Origin: Embleya sp040605455
GTDB lineage: Bacteria; Actinomycetota; Actinomycetes; Streptomycetales; Streptomycetaceae
Direction: 5' to 3'
DNA: 62,654 nt
Assembly: GCF_040605455.1 (NCBI RefSeq)
Contig: NZ_JBEXCV010000037.1
Coordinates: forward strand, 1-62,654
Part shown: piece after piece, positions 50,446 to 59,182 of the stretch
Position numbering within the stretch: position 1 is the stretch's first letter
Layout of the letters: every line of letters starts with the position of its first letter
Position numbers and translations under genes: made by a program
The notes under the pieces: generated by a model
Told to the model about the DNA's origin: nothing
Database searches by the model: none
Seen by the model: the letters and a program-made list of their open reading frames with translations, nothing else

Positions 50446-51228
50446 ATGGATGCGCGATTCGCTCCGGAGGAGCCACCCGAGTTCGCCTCGCCCAGTGAGG
50501 TCGAGGAACAGCATCCCGGCATGGGGCACCTCGGTACCGAGGCGTGGCGCGTGCTGCGGATCCAGACCGAGTTCGTGGACGGGTTCGGCATGCTCGCCGA
50601 CCTCGGCCGGGCGGTGAGCGTGTTCGGATCCGCCCGGACCAAACCGGGGTCGCCCGAGTACCGGATCGGCGAGCGGGTCGGCCGGGCGCTGGCCGAGGCC
50701 GGTTACGCGGTGATCACCGGCGGCGGCCCGGGCGCGATGGAGGCGGCGAACAAGGGCGCCCGGGACGCGGGCGGGCAGTCCGTGGGCGTGGGCATCAAGC
50801 TCCCGTTCGAGTCCGGGCTCAACCCGTACGTGGACCGGGGCATCACCTTCAGGTACTTCTTCGCGCGCAAGACGATGTTCGTCAAGTACGCGCAGGGCTT
50901 CATCGTGCTGCCCGGCGGGATCGGCACGCTGGACGAGTTGTTCGAGGCGCTGACCCTGGTCCAGACCGGCAAGGTCACCCACTTCCCCGTGGTGCTGATC
51001 GGCCGCGACTACTGGACCGGCCTGATCGACTGGGTTCGTGACGTGGTGATCGCCCAGGGCAAGGCGTCGCCGGCCGACCTGGACCTGATCCGGATCACCG
51101 ACGACGTGGACGAGGCCGTGCGCATCATCCGCGACGCCGACCTGGAGTGCTCCAAGATCGAGGCCGAGTCCCGCGCGGACAAGGCCGCGGCGGAACGCCG
51201 CGCCGGTGGCGGAGCAATTGCCACCTGA
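50446..51228 (+). CDS. LOG family (TIGR00730) Rossmann-fold protein
   Basis: A 260-residue protein of the lysine-decarboxylase-like LOG family, which in characterised members cleaves nucleoside 5'-monophosphates such as cytokinin ribotides. The motifs GGGPGAMEAANKGA (about 91-104) and PGGIGTLDE (156-164, Glu164 catalytic) are intact. A terminal helix (ADKAAAERRAGGG) is low-complexity. It lies between dapE and folP2 as in mycobacteria (from memory). The natural substrate in bacteria is not certain. Confidence 0.93.
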   Translation: MDARFAPEEPPEFASPSEVEEQHPGMGHLGTEAWRVLRIQTEFVDGFGMLADLGRAVSVFGSARTKPGSPEYRIGERVGRALAEAGYAVITGGGPGAMEAANKGARDAGGQSVGVGIKLPFESGLNPYVDRGITFRYFFARKTMFVKYAQGFIVLPGGIGTLDELFEALTLVQTGKVTHFPVVLIGRDYWTGLIDWVRDVVIAQGKASPADLDLIRITDDVDEAVRIIRDADLECSKIEAESRADKAAAERRAGGGAIAT

Positions 51229-51324
51229 CGGGCATTCGGGCGCCCCGTCGCGTTCACTTGGGGGACATCGACGGGCGAAAGCGTAGGGGCGTCCCGATTT
51301 TCTGCCTGTCACTGGAGAAACCAG

Positions 51325-52734
51325 ATGTCGCTGTCCCGCAGGGGCTTCCTCGGTCGCACCGCCACCACCGGTGCCGGTGTCGCCCTCATCGGCAGCACCG
51401 GCATGCTGCTGGCCCCGAACGCCTCGGCCTCGTCCCGGCACAACGGGAACGGCCGGCCGCCGGCCCAGCCCGGCTACGGTGCGCTGATCAACGACCCCGC
51501 CGGGCGCTTGGCGCTGCCCAAGGGTTTCTCGTACCAGATCGTCACCGAGGCCGGTGTCACCAAGCTGGAGTCGGGCGAGGTGACCCCCAGCAACCACGAC
51601 GGCACCGGCGCCTTCAAGCTGCGCGGCGGCGGCACCGTCCTGGTCAACAACCACGAGCTCGGCGGTTCGCTCAAGGACACCCCGCTCCCGGTCCCGCACC
51701 TGGCGGGTCTGGTCTACGACGAGGGTCTCGCCGGCGGCTGCACGGTGGTCGAGGTGAACCGTTACGGCAGGCGCATCCGCGAGTACGTCGGCGTGGCCGG
51801 CACCGCGACCAACTGCGCGGGCGGGGTGACCCCGTGGGACACCTGGCTGACCTGTGAGGAGACCGAGCAGCTGGCCGGTCAGGGCAGCGCGACCAAGGAC
51901 CACGGCTACGTGTTCGAGGTCGACCCCTACGACCGCCGTGCCAACCGCGACCCGAAGCCGATCAAGGCGCTCGGCCGGTTCGCCCACGAGGCGGTCGCGG
52001 TCGACCCGCGTCGCGGTCACCTGTACCTGACCGAGGACGCGAGCAACCCGAACGGGCTGTTCTACCGCTGGGAGCCCCCGCGCCACTGGGACGGCGGCCG
52101 CGGCCGACTGCGCAAGCTGGCCGACGACGCGGGCACCCTCGCGGCGATGCGTTGCGTGGACGCGAGCGGCACGCACGTGGACGACCTCTCCCGCGCGACC
52201 GAGATCGGCACCACCTACGCGGTGAACTGGGTGACGGTGCAGGAGCGCGACGCCCGCACGGTATCCATCCGCAAGCAGTTCCAGAACACCGACATCACCC
52301 GCGGTCGCAAGATCGAGGGCATCTGGTGGGGCGACGGCGGCGCGTACGTCGTCACCAGCTTCGCCCGCAAGGAGAGCCCGGGCACGCCGCACGACGGCCA
52401 GATCTGGTTCTACGACCCGCGTCGGGCCCGGCTGACCCTGAAGCTGCGCTTCGGCGTCAACGCCACGCCGGACGTGGACGGTCCCTACGACGGCCCGGAC
52501 AACATCAGCGTCTCGCCGCACGGCGGCGTGATCATCGCCGAGGACGGCGAGGGTGTGCAGCACCTGCTCGGCGCGACCGAGGACGGCAAGACCTACCCGA
52601 TCGCCCGCAACGACGTCCCCGGCGGCAGCGAGCTGACCGGCCCGGTCTTCTCCGAGGACGGCCGCACGCTGTTCGCGAACGTGCAGACCCCGGGCACGAT
52701 GTACGCGATCCAGGGCCCCTGGAAGCGTTGCTGA
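51325..52734 (+). CDS. PhoX/DUF839 family protein, Tat-exported
   Basis: A 469-residue protein with a twin-arginine signal (SRRGFLGRTA, hydrophobic core GVALIGSTGML, cleavage near ASA-SSRH). The beta-propeller begins YGALINDPAGRLALPKGFSYQIV and includes VNNHELGGS, VEVNRYGRR, NCAGGVTPWDTWLTCEE and FAHEAVAVDPRRG, characteristic of the PhoX (DUF839) calcium-dependent alkaline phosphatase family. It would act outside the membrane and fold before export. Enzymatic activity is not proven by sequence alone. It has no operon partner. Confidence 0.92.
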   Translation: MSLSRRGFLGRTATTGAGVALIGSTGMLLAPNASASSRHNGNGRPPAQPGYGALINDPAGRLALPKGFSYQIVTEAGVTKLESGEVTPSNHDGTGAFKLRGGGTVLVNNHELGGSLKDTPLPVPHLAGLVYDEGLAGGCTVVEVNRYGRRIREYVGVAGTATNCAGGVTPWDTWLTCEETEQLAGQGSATKDHGYVFEVDPYDRRANRDPKPIKALGRFAHEAVAVDPRRGHLYLTEDASNPNGLFYRWEPPRHWDGGRGRLRKLADDAGTLAAMRCVDASGTHVDDLSRATEIGTTYAVNWVTVQERDARTVSIRKQFQNTDITRGRKIEGIWWGDGGAYVVTSFARKESPGTPHDGQIWFYDPRRARLTLKLRFGVNATPDVDGPYDGPDNISVSPHGGVIIAEDGEGVQHLLGATEDGKTYPIARNDVPGGSELTGPVFSEDGRTLFANVQTPGTMYAIQGPWKRC

Positions 52735-52770
52735 TCAGCTGATCCGCCGGCTGCGGTCGGAGCCACTCTT

Positions 52771-52809
52771 CGGCGCCCGCGCCCACCTCCTCGGTGGGCG
52801 CGGGCGCCG
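52771..52809. terminator. Bidirectional terminator between phoX-like and folP2-like genes
   Basis: A perfect 17-bp stem (CGGCGCCCGCGCCCACC and complement) with a 5-base loop, followed on the plus strand by AAAGACGTT, sits 37 bp after one stop and 43 bp before the other. Confidence 0.85.
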
Positions 52810-52851
52810 AAAGACGTTCTCAGGGGGCCGCGCGGCGGCCCCGCGGGCCGG

Positions 52852-53718
52852 TCAGGCCAGGGCGCGCCGGGCCACCGCGGGCTGTCGGGTGCCGTGGATC
52901 GAGGACACCATGTCCAGCACCTGACGGGTCTCCTCCACCTGGTGCGCGCGGTACACCCGGGCACCCAGCCACGCGCTGACCGCGGTGGTGGCGAGCGTGC
53001 CGAGCAGGCGCTCGTTCACCGGCTTGTCCAGCGTCTCGCCGACGAAGTCCTTGTTGGACAGCGACACCAGGACCGGCCAGCCGGTGTCCACCATCTCGCC
53101 GAGTCGGCGGGTCGCCTCCAGCGAGTGTCGGGTGTTCTTGCCGAAGTCGTGCCCGGGGTCGATCAGGATCGCGTCCCGGCGCACCCCCAGCCGCGCGGCG
53201 CGCTCGGCCAGTCCGACCGTGACGTCCAGGATGTCGGCCATCACGTCCACGTAGCCGATCCGGTGCGGCCGGGTGCGCGGCTGCGCGCGTCCGGCGTGCG
53301 TGCACACGATGCCCACGTCGTACTTGGCGGCCACCTCGGCGAGCATGGGGTCCACCCCGCCCCACGCGTCGTTCATCAGGTCCGCGCCCGCCTCGCAGAC
53401 CGCCTCGGCCACCTCGTGCCGCCAGGTGTCGACGCTGATCACCACGTCGGGGTGGCGGCGACGGACCTCGGCCACGAACGACGCCGTGCGGCGGATCTCC
53501 TCCGCGACGTCCACCTCGGCCCCCGGACCGGCCTTGACACCCCCGATGTCCACGATCCCCGCGCCCTCGGCGACCGCGCGTTCGACCGCGTCCAGGGCCG
53601 GCCGATCGTCGAAAGTCGCACCCTTGTCGAAAAACGAGTCCGGTGTCCGGTTGATGATCGCCATGATCACCAACTCGTCGCCACCGAACTCCTGTCGCCC
53701 CAGCCTCAGCGTCGTCAC
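52852..53718 (-). CDS. folP2: Dihydropteroate synthase homologue, FolP2 type
   Basis: A 288-residue TIM-barrel protein of the DHPS family. It keeps IMAIINRTPDSFFDKGATF, DIGGVKAGPG, VISVDTWRHEV and DPGHDFGKNTRHSLE. The usual DHPS loop N-V-T-P-D-S-F-S-D is altered to N-R-T-P-D-S-F-F-D, and the pattern matches mycobacterial FolP2, which was reported not to have DHPS activity, rather than FolP1. GTG 53718 is chosen because GGAGG lies eight bases before it; a GTG at 53739 adds seven residues. It is divergent from the DivIVA gene. In mycobacteria gpgS follows; here it is absent. Confidence 0.88.
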   Translation of the reverse strand: MTTLRLGRQEFGGDELVIMAIINRTPDSFFDKGATFDDRPALDAVERAVAEGAGIVDIGGVKAGPGAEVDVAEEIRRTASFVAEVRRRHPDVVISVDTWRHEVAEAVCEAGADLMNDAWGGVDPMLAEVAAKYDVGIVCTHAGRAQPRTRPHRIGYVDVMADILDVTVGLAERAARLGVRRDAILIDPGHDFGKNTRHSLEATRRLGEMVDTGWPVLVSLSNKDFVGETLDKPVNERLLGTLATTAVSAWLGARVYRAHQVEETRQVLDMVSSIHGTRQPAVARRALA

Positions 53719-53867
53719 CCCGTCGACCTCCGCCCACACCCCGCACGTGCCACCTGACCCCCTGATCGTGGCACGATCGTCCCGTGTGACGACCCGGGGG
53801 CTTCCCGAAGCGGCTCGGAGCGGACACCCGTCCCAGCACCTGCACCACCGTCGAAGGGGAGCCGTCC

Positions 53868-54533
53868 GTGTTCTGGATCCAGCTTGTCGTGGTGACCGGG
53901 GTGATCCTCGTGATCGCCGCGGTCGTGCTCGGGGCGGGTGGCTCCCTTCCCGACGCCCACCGCGAACAGCCCGAGCTGCGGATGCCCGGCGACCGCCCGC
54001 TCACGAGCGCGGATGTCGACGACCTCCGCTTCCCGGTGGTCTTTCGCGGCTACCGGATGAGCGAGGTCGACGTGGTCCTGGACCGGCTCACCGGCGAACT
54101 CGCGGCGCGCGACGCGCGCATCCTGGAGCTCGAGTACAAGATCAGCGGCACCACCCCGGCCGGACTCACCGTGTCCGTCCCGGGCGCCGCCGCCGCGGGT
54201 GCGAGCGCGCTCGGCGCCGGCCGGTTCGCCCCGCCGCCGCGCGCCACGGGCACCACGCTGTCCCTGGAGAAGCCGGACCGGGCCGCGTCGACCGCGGCCG
54301 ACCCGGACGAGACCCGGCCCGCGAGCATCGCTGCGAGCGCGGACGCGGGTACGGACGACGTGCGCGAGTCGGTCACGGGCGAGGCCGACGCCCCGGTCGC
54401 CGCCGAGTCGACCGCCGAGTCGACCGCCGAGTCGACTGGTGAGCCGACTGGTGAGCCGACCGACGCCGCGGAAGCCTCGGCCGGCGACGACGCCACGCCG
54501 ACCGCCGAGTCGAAGGGCGACCCGAAGCCGTGA
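53868..54533 (+). CDS. DivIVA-domain membrane protein
   Basis: A 221-residue protein. Residues 3-24 (WIQLVVVTGVILVIAAVVLG) form an N-terminal helix. A DivIVA motif follows at about 50-80 (LRFPVVFRGYRMSEVDVVLDRLTGELAARDARILELE), which usually binds curved membranes and recruits growth or division machinery. The tail is Ala/Thr/Glu-rich with a 12-base minisatellite (54402-54461). GTG 53868 follows GGGGAG. Its stop overlaps the GTG of tag (GTGA), so the pair is coupled, a constellation also in mycobacteria. Confidence 0.88.
   Translation: MFWIQLVVVTGVILVIAAVVLGAGGSLPDAHREQPELRMPGDRPLTSADVDDLRFPVVFRGYRMSEVDVVLDRLTGELAARDARILELEYKISGTTPAGLTVSVPGAAAAGASALGAGRFAPPPRATGTTLSLEKPDRAASTAADPDETRPASIAASADAGTDDVRESVTGEADAPVAAESTAESTAESTGEPTGEPTDAAEASAGDDATPTAESKGDPKP
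54402..54461 (+). repeat. 12-bp minisatellite inside the DivIVA-domain gene
   Basis: Three GCCGAGTCGACC-type units are followed by two GGTGAGCCGAC-type units, encoding AEST-AEST-AEST-GEPT-GEPT. The in-frame length means copies can be gained or lost without frameshift. Confidence 0.85.
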
Positions 54534-55108
54534 CCGTCATCGGCGGACCGGTCGCGGGACCGGATGGACTGCTGCGCTGCCCGTGGGGCGCGACCGGACC
54601 GGACGACTACCGGACCTACCACGACACCGAGTGGGGCGTCCCCGTACACGGCGAGGACCCGCTGTACGAACGCCTGTGCCTGGAGGCGTTCCAGTCCGGA
54701 TTGTCCTGGCTGACCATCCTGCGCCGACGGGCCGGCTTCCGGGCGGCCTTCGCCGACTTCTCGATCGCCCGGGTGGCGCGCTTCGACGACGCGGACCGGA
54801 TTCGGCTGCTCGCCGACGAGGGCATCATCCGCAATCGGGCCAAGATCGACGCCGCGATAGCCAACGCACACGCGGCGCAGGCCCTCCAGGGCGGTCTGGA
54901 CGCGCTCGTATGGTCGTTCGCACCCTCCGGGCGCCGGAAGGCTCCCGCGGCCCTGTCGGACGTACCGGCGGTCACCGACGAGTCCACCGCGCTGGCCAAG
55001 GAACTCAAGCGCAGGGGTTTCCGGTTCGTCGGCCCGACCACGGCATACGCGCTGATGCAGGCATGCGGGTTGGTCAACGACCACCTCGCGGGCTGCGCGT
55101 CTCGCTGA
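54530..55108 (+). CDS. tag: DNA-3-methyladenine glycosylase I
   Basis: A 192-residue base-excision enzyme removing 3-methyladenine. The zinc ligands Cys (LRCPWG), His (YHDTEWG), and the C-terminal NDHLAGC (His and Cys) are all present, as is the recognition segment CLEAFQSGLSWLTILRRR with the catalytic Glu. The length is standard. The GTG start overlaps the upstream stop by 4 bp, so it is translated with the DivIVA-domain protein. Confidence 0.96.
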   Translation: MTVIGGPVAGPDGLLRCPWGATGPDDYRTYHDTEWGVPVHGEDPLYERLCLEAFQSGLSWLTILRRRAGFRAAFADFSIARVARFDDADRIRLLADEGIIRNRAKIDAAIANAHAAQALQGGLDALVWSFAPSGRRKAPAALSDVPAVTDESTALAKELKRRGFRFVGPTTAYALMQACGLVNDHLAGCASR

Positions 55109-55162
55109 GCATCGGGCACCGCCGCGGGATCGACCTCGCGCGGCGGTGCGCCGAGCCCGGGC

Positions 55163-55960
55163 TCAGCGGCCGACGAAGGTCGGCTTCTCCTTGGCGACGA
55201 ACGCCGCGACCGCGATCCGGTGGTCCTCGGAGCCGCCCGCTCGCAGTTGCAGCTCCTCCTCCTTGGCCAGGGTGTCGATCAGCGAGTGGGATGCGCCGTA
55301 GGCCACCGACTCCTTGAGCGCGGCCAGCGCCACGGTCGGCCCCTCGGCGAGCCGGCGGGCCAGTTCGCGGGCCGTGTCGAGGACCCGATCGGCCGAAACC
55401 ACCTGGTTGGCCAGGCCCAATTCGAGCGCCTCGGCCGCCTTGACCGTGCGCGGCAGCATCAGCAGCTCGACCGCGCGGGCCTGACCGACCAGGCGCGGTA
55501 GCGTCCAGGACGCGCCGGAGTCGGCGGTCAGCGCGACCCCCGCGAACGCGGTGTTGAAGCCGGCCGTGTCCGCCATGATCCGGAAGTCGCAGGCCCACGC
55601 GATCGCCGCGCCGGCCCCCGCCGCGACGCCGTTGACCGCGGCGATCACCGGCTTGGCCATCGTGGCGAGCGCGGTCACCAGCGGGTTGTAGTGCTCGCGC
55701 ACGGTCGCGAAGGTGGCCTCCGGGCCGGTTTCCAGCTGCCGAATGTGCGCCTTGAGATCCTGACCGGCACAAAACGCCCGACCGCTGCCGGTCAGCAGCA
55801 CCGCTCGCACGTCGGCGTCCTCGGCCGCGCGGAGCACCGCGTCGCGCAACGCGATCTTGGTCGGCTCGTCCAACGAGTTCATCGCGTCGGGACGGTTCAG
55901 CGTGACGGTCGCGACTCCGTCGGCGAGTTCGTAGAGCACATTCTCGGTCTTGTCGGCCAT
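55163..55960 (-). CDS. Enoyl-CoA hydratase/isomerase, PaaG-like
   Basis: A 265-residue crotonase fold enzyme. The oxyanion segment is AFCAGQDLKAH and GVAAGAGAAIAWACDFRI. The active-site Glu pair of classical hydratases is not seen; instead LTADSGASWTLPRLVG carries an Asp like PaaG (1,2-epoxyphenylacetyl-CoA isomerase) and EchA-type isomerases. It may act in phenylacetate or fatty acid breakdown, but no pathway gene is adjacent. ATG 55960 follows GGAGG at six bases; an ATG at 56005 is less supported. It is convergent with tag. Confidence 0.9.
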   Translation of the reverse strand: MADKTENVLYELADGVATVTLNRPDAMNSLDEPTKIALRDAVLRAAEDADVRAVLLTGSGRAFCAGQDLKAHIRQLETGPEATFATVREHYNPLVTALATMAKPVIAAVNGVAAGAGAAIAWACDFRIMADTAGFNTAFAGVALTADSGASWTLPRLVGQARAVELLMLPRTVKAAEALELGLANQVVSADRVLDTARELARRLAEGPTVALAALKESVAYGASHSLIDTLAKEEELQLRAGGSEDHRIAVAAFVAKEKPTFVGR

Positions 55961-56253
55961 GGCCTGCCTCCGCATCACGTACATCACCGCAGGTGGGATG
56001 TGCACAGCATGCCGGACCGCCGCGCCGTGCCCCCGCCCGGCCCTGATGGACCGTCAGGTCATTCCCGAGTCGGTACCGAGCCGGGACGGACCACCTCATT
56101 CCGTCGCCGTACGGACGGGGTTCGCGAGGCCGACGGGACCCGATGTTGCTCACCCCACCGTTCGATGCGGGATAATGGTCCCTGATCAATGCTCTCGAAG
56201 ACCGGTGGCCGGTTTGAGCACCGGTGCGTCGATATGCAGGAAGGGGAACGAGC

Positions 56254-56421
56254 ATGGCGGCCATGAAGCCGCGGACGGGCGACGGCCCGCTCGAGGTGAC
56301 CAAGGAAGGGCGGGGCATCGTCATGCGCGTTCCGCTTGAGGGCGGTGGACGGCTCGTAGTCGAGCTGTCGGCCGATGAGGCCGGTGCCCTGAGCGAGGCG
56401 CTGAAGAACGCCGTGGGCTGA
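56254..56421 (+). CDS. DUF3117 small protein
   Basis: A 55-residue protein: MAAMKPRTGDGPLEVTKEG, then GIVMRVPLEGGGRLVVELSADEAGALSEALKNAVG. This sequence is almost invariant among actinobacteria (DUF3117), and its function is unknown. GGAAGGGGAA lies upstream of the ATG; a GTG at 56224 is less likely. It is followed by a 16-bp hairpin. In mycobacteria the homologue lies directly after tag, so the position is conserved with one insertion (the crotonase). Confidence 0.92.
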   Translation: MAAMKPRTGDGPLEVTKEGRGIVMRVPLEGGGRLVVELSADEAGALSEALKNAVG

Positions 56422-56458
56422 CCCCCAGGGGCGACGCCCTCGACGAAAGTCGTGATGC

Positions 56459-56506
56459 GACGGCCCCGATCCGGACATGGATACTCATGCCCGGATCGGG
56501 GCCGTC
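56459..56506. terminator. Bidirectional terminator after DUF3117
   Basis: A perfect 16-bp stem (GACGGCCCCGATCCGG and complement) with a 16-base loop between convergent genes. No T-run follows. Confidence 0.8.
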
Positions 56507-56559
56507 GGCATGTCCGGGCGCTCCCGGCGACGGCGCGCGACGGTGGCGACCGGTGGTGA

Positions 56560-57246
56560 TCAGCCCCGGCGGGCCGCGCACAGCAGGCCGTCGCCGACCG
56601 GGAGCAGGGCCGGCACGAGCGACTCGTGCTCGCGGATCACCCGCAGCACGTCGCGCACGGCCGCGGTCTCCGCGTCCCGATGCGCCGGATCGGCCACCCG
56701 GTCGTGCAGGAGCGCGTTGTCGAAGCACACCACGCCACCGGGCCGCAGCAGGCGCAGCGCCTCGGCCAGATAGTCCACGTACTCCAGCCTGTCGCCGTCG
56801 CAGAACACCAGGTCGTAGCCGCCGTCGGCGAGCCGTGGCAGCACCTCCAGGGCGCGGCCCGGGATGAAGCGGGCGCGGCCGCTGGGGAAGCCGGCCTCGG
56901 TGAAGGTCTCCTTCGCCAGGCGCTGGTTCTCCGGGTCGGCGTCGACCGTGGTGAGCACGCCGTCGGGGCGCATGCCGCGCAACAGGTAGAGGCCGGAGAC
57001 CCCGGTCCCGGTCCCGATCTCGGCGACCGCCTTGGCCTCCACGGCGGCCGCGAGGAAGCGCAGTGTGGCGCCGCCGCCCGGACCTATCGGGACCACGCCG
57101 ACTTCCCGGGCGCGGGCGCGGGCGCCCGCGAGGACGGCGTCCTCGCCGACGTACTCTTCCGCGAACGCCCAGCTCGCCTGGCGATTGCCGGAAATGGCTT
57201 CCTCCTCTGTCCCGGCCGCCCGTACGCGTCTCGACGAGTCGGCCAC
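56560..57246 (-). CDS. O-methyltransferase (class I, SAM-dependent)
   Basis: A 228-residue methyltransferase of the bacterial O-methyltransferase family. The SAM site is VAEIGTGTGVSGLYLLRGM, followed by TTVDADPENQ and YDLVFCDGDRLEYVDYLAEAL, the metal/substrate region of the catechol-methyltransferase-like group. Its N-terminal GNRQASWAFAEEYVGED and C-terminal LVPALLPVGDGLLCA match the actinobacterial homologue that is always divergent from the sigE gene. GTG 57246 is taken as start. The substrate is not known. Confidence 0.9.
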   Translation of the reverse strand: MADSSRRVRAAGTEEEAISGNRQASWAFAEEYVGEDAVLAGARARAREVGVVPIGPGGGATLRFLAAAVEAKAVAEIGTGTGVSGLYLLRGMRPDGVLTTVDADPENQRLAKETFTEAGFPSGRARFIPGRALEVLPRLADGGYDLVFCDGDRLEYVDYLAEALRLLRPGGVVCFDNALLHDRVADPAHRDAETAAVRDVLRVIREHESLVPALLPVGDGLLCAARRG

Positions 57247-57523
57247 CTGAGCTCAAGCGTATTACCGAGGGGTCACCCGCCCGGCCGGGGAGCGCCGCGC
57301 GAGTGCGCCCGAGCGCCGGAGCCGACCCGCCGTCGGGCGCCGGGCCGAAATCGGGGAACCCCGTCCGGGCGCGGTTCGTTGACCCCCTCGGAAGACAGGT
57401 GAACACGAGGCTCGTGGTCTCGCGGCACCGCAGGTGGGTCGGATCCGGGCTCGGCGCCCTTATCCGGGCTTAACAGTCAGGGCGCTTATGGTGGTTGCGC
57501 TACTCGGAAGAGGAGGTGTGGCA

Positions 57524-58189
57524 GTGGTCGACCACCGCGGGGAACAATCCTGTACCCGCGACGCGTCGCCGATGCCGGATCACGTGGCCGAAGCCGCAAA
57601 CGCAACCAGCAGCCCAGCCCAGGCCGAATGGGTCCCGCCGTCGTGGGAGGACATCGTCCGCACCCACTCCGCTCGGGTCTATCGGCTCGCCTACCGCCTC
57701 AGCGGCAACCCGCACGACGCGGACGACATCACCCAAGAGGTGTTCGTCCGAGTGTTCCGATCGTTGTCGAGCTACACGCCCGGCACGTTCGAGGGTTGGC
57801 TGCACCGCATCACCACGAACCTTTTCCTCGACATGGTTCGGCGCCGTCAGCGCATCCGCTTCGAGGGTCTGGGCGACGACGCGGGCGAACGCCTCGCCGG
57901 TCGTGAGCTCTCACCCGCGCAGGCATACGACGACGCCCACCTGGACGCGGACGTCCAGCAGGCGCTGGATGCCCTCGCCCCGGAGTTCCGCGCCGCGGTC
58001 GTGCTGTGTGACATCGAGGGCCTGTCGTACGAGGAGATCGCCACCACGCTCGGAGTGAAACTCGGGACCGTGCGCAGCCGCATTCACCGCGGCCGGTCCC
58101 AGCTCCGTGCGGCGCTGCGGCATCGTGCTCCCCGGAACAAGGCAGGCCAGGAGACGGCTGCGGAGGTCCGGACCACGGTGCGGAGATGA
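57524..58189 (+). CDS. sigE: ECF RNA polymerase sigma factor, SigE-like
   Basis: A 221-residue ECF sigma factor. Region 2 is ARVYRLAYRLSGNPHDADDITQEVFVRVFRSL with TFEGWLHRITTNLFLDMVRRRQR; region 4 is DALAPEFRAAVVLCDIEGLSYEEIATTLGVKLGTVRSRIHRGRSQLR. The order with an adjacent zinc anti-sigma gene, htrA and tatB is that of mycobacterial sigE-rseA-htrA-tatB, an envelope-stress regulon. Note that the classical S. coelicolor sigE (cse system) is a different gene. The start is GTG 57524: AGGAGG lies seven bases before it, whereas the frame extends 30 codons upstream. Confidence 0.92.
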   Translation: MVDHRGEQSCTRDASPMPDHVAEAANATSSPAQAEWVPPSWEDIVRTHSARVYRLAYRLSGNPHDADDITQEVFVRVFRSLSSYTPGTFEGWLHRITTNLFLDMVRRRQRIRFEGLGDDAGERLAGRELSPAQAYDDAHLDADVQQALDALAPEFRAAVVLCDIEGLSYEEIATTLGVKLGTVRSRIHRGRSQLRAALRHRAPRNKAGQETAAEVRTTVRR

Positions 58190-58293
58190 GGGACCGTGAC
58201 CAGTGAGCCCGGCGACCGCTTGGGCAGGGGGATAGTGAGTGCCACACGGGTGGGGCGCGCCGCGACCCGACGTAGGGCATGCGAGGTGGGGAC

Positions 58294-58914
58294 ATGAGCC
58301 ACCTCGACGACAAGCTGGCTGCCTATGTGGACGGCGAGCTGGGCCATGAGGCCCGCGAGAAGGTGCTGGCGCACCTTGCCGAATGCGCGGACTGTCGCGT
58401 GGAGGCGGAGGAGCAGCGCCAGGTGAAACAACTGCTCGGCAAGGTGCGGCAGCCCGGTCCGTCGGATGACCTGATGGCACGGCTGTTGGCCCTGGGCGAC
58501 TCCGCCCAGGAGCCGCCGGCGCCGCCCGCGTCGGGGGACCGCTTCACCTTTCCGACCGCCGGGCGACCGGCGGTCTCGGCACGTGCGCGCTCGCGCTCGA
58601 CCGGTCCGCGGGCCGGCCGGCCCGGCAACATGCCCGAGCGGGTCCGCCCGCCGGTGAGCCGGCGTCGGCTGACGTTCGCCGCCGCGGGCGCGTTCTCGAT
58701 GATGGCCGTCGCGCTGAGCAGCGCGTTCGTGCCGGGTGGGACGAGCGGTGGCACCGAGGGACGCCCCGCGGCGCCGGCCGTCGAGCGCTATCTCGTGGAG
58801 CAGGCCGCCACCACGACCGCACTGCCCGCGGGCTCGGCACCCCGACGCCCCGCGTTGGTGCTGGCCGGGAGGCCGCTGACGGTGCCGGTCCCGTCGGAGG
58901 ACGCCCGGCACTAG
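58294..58914 (+). CDS. rseA: Zinc-binding anti-sigma factor (RseA-like)
   Basis: A 206-residue membrane-linked anti-sigma factor. The ZAS motif is HLAECADC with His27, Cys31 and Cys34, in the N-terminal domain that holds the sigma factor. A helix at about 131-150 (LTFAAAGAFSMMAVALSSAF) spans the membrane, leaving a short outer tail. Release would normally follow proteolysis or zinc loss under redox stress. ATG 58294 is preferred; GAGGTGGGG lies before it, and an ATG at 58279 is five codons upstream. It is 104 bp from sigE and likely cotranscribed. Confidence 0.93.
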   Translation: MSHLDDKLAAYVDGELGHEAREKVLAHLAECADCRVEAEEQRQVKQLLGKVRQPGPSDDLMARLLALGDSAQEPPAPPASGDRFTFPTAGRPAVSARARSRSTGPRAGRPGNMPERVRPPVSRRRLTFAAAGAFSMMAVALSSAFVPGGTSGGTEGRPAAPAVERYLVEQAATTTALPAGSAPRRPALVLAGRPLTVPVPSEDARH

Positions 58915-59182
58915 GGCCTGGGCCCGGACTGTGCTCGCGCCGGCCGGTGGGTCGGCGCGGGAAGGCCGGCCCGGCCGCCGCGAGATCGGCGGAACGGTTC
59001 ACCGTCGGTCGGCCCGGGTGTGCGGGGCCGCGTGCGGGGCACTTTCGGCCGGCCGCGCGTGCGGCGCGGCGGGGCGGGTATCCACTGCCGCCGGGACGGC
59101 ACCGACCGGCACGCGCAAGACTGTGGCCGTGTCGGGGGAGCAGCAGGTGCCCGGCACACCGGGAGCGGTAGGAAGGCACACG

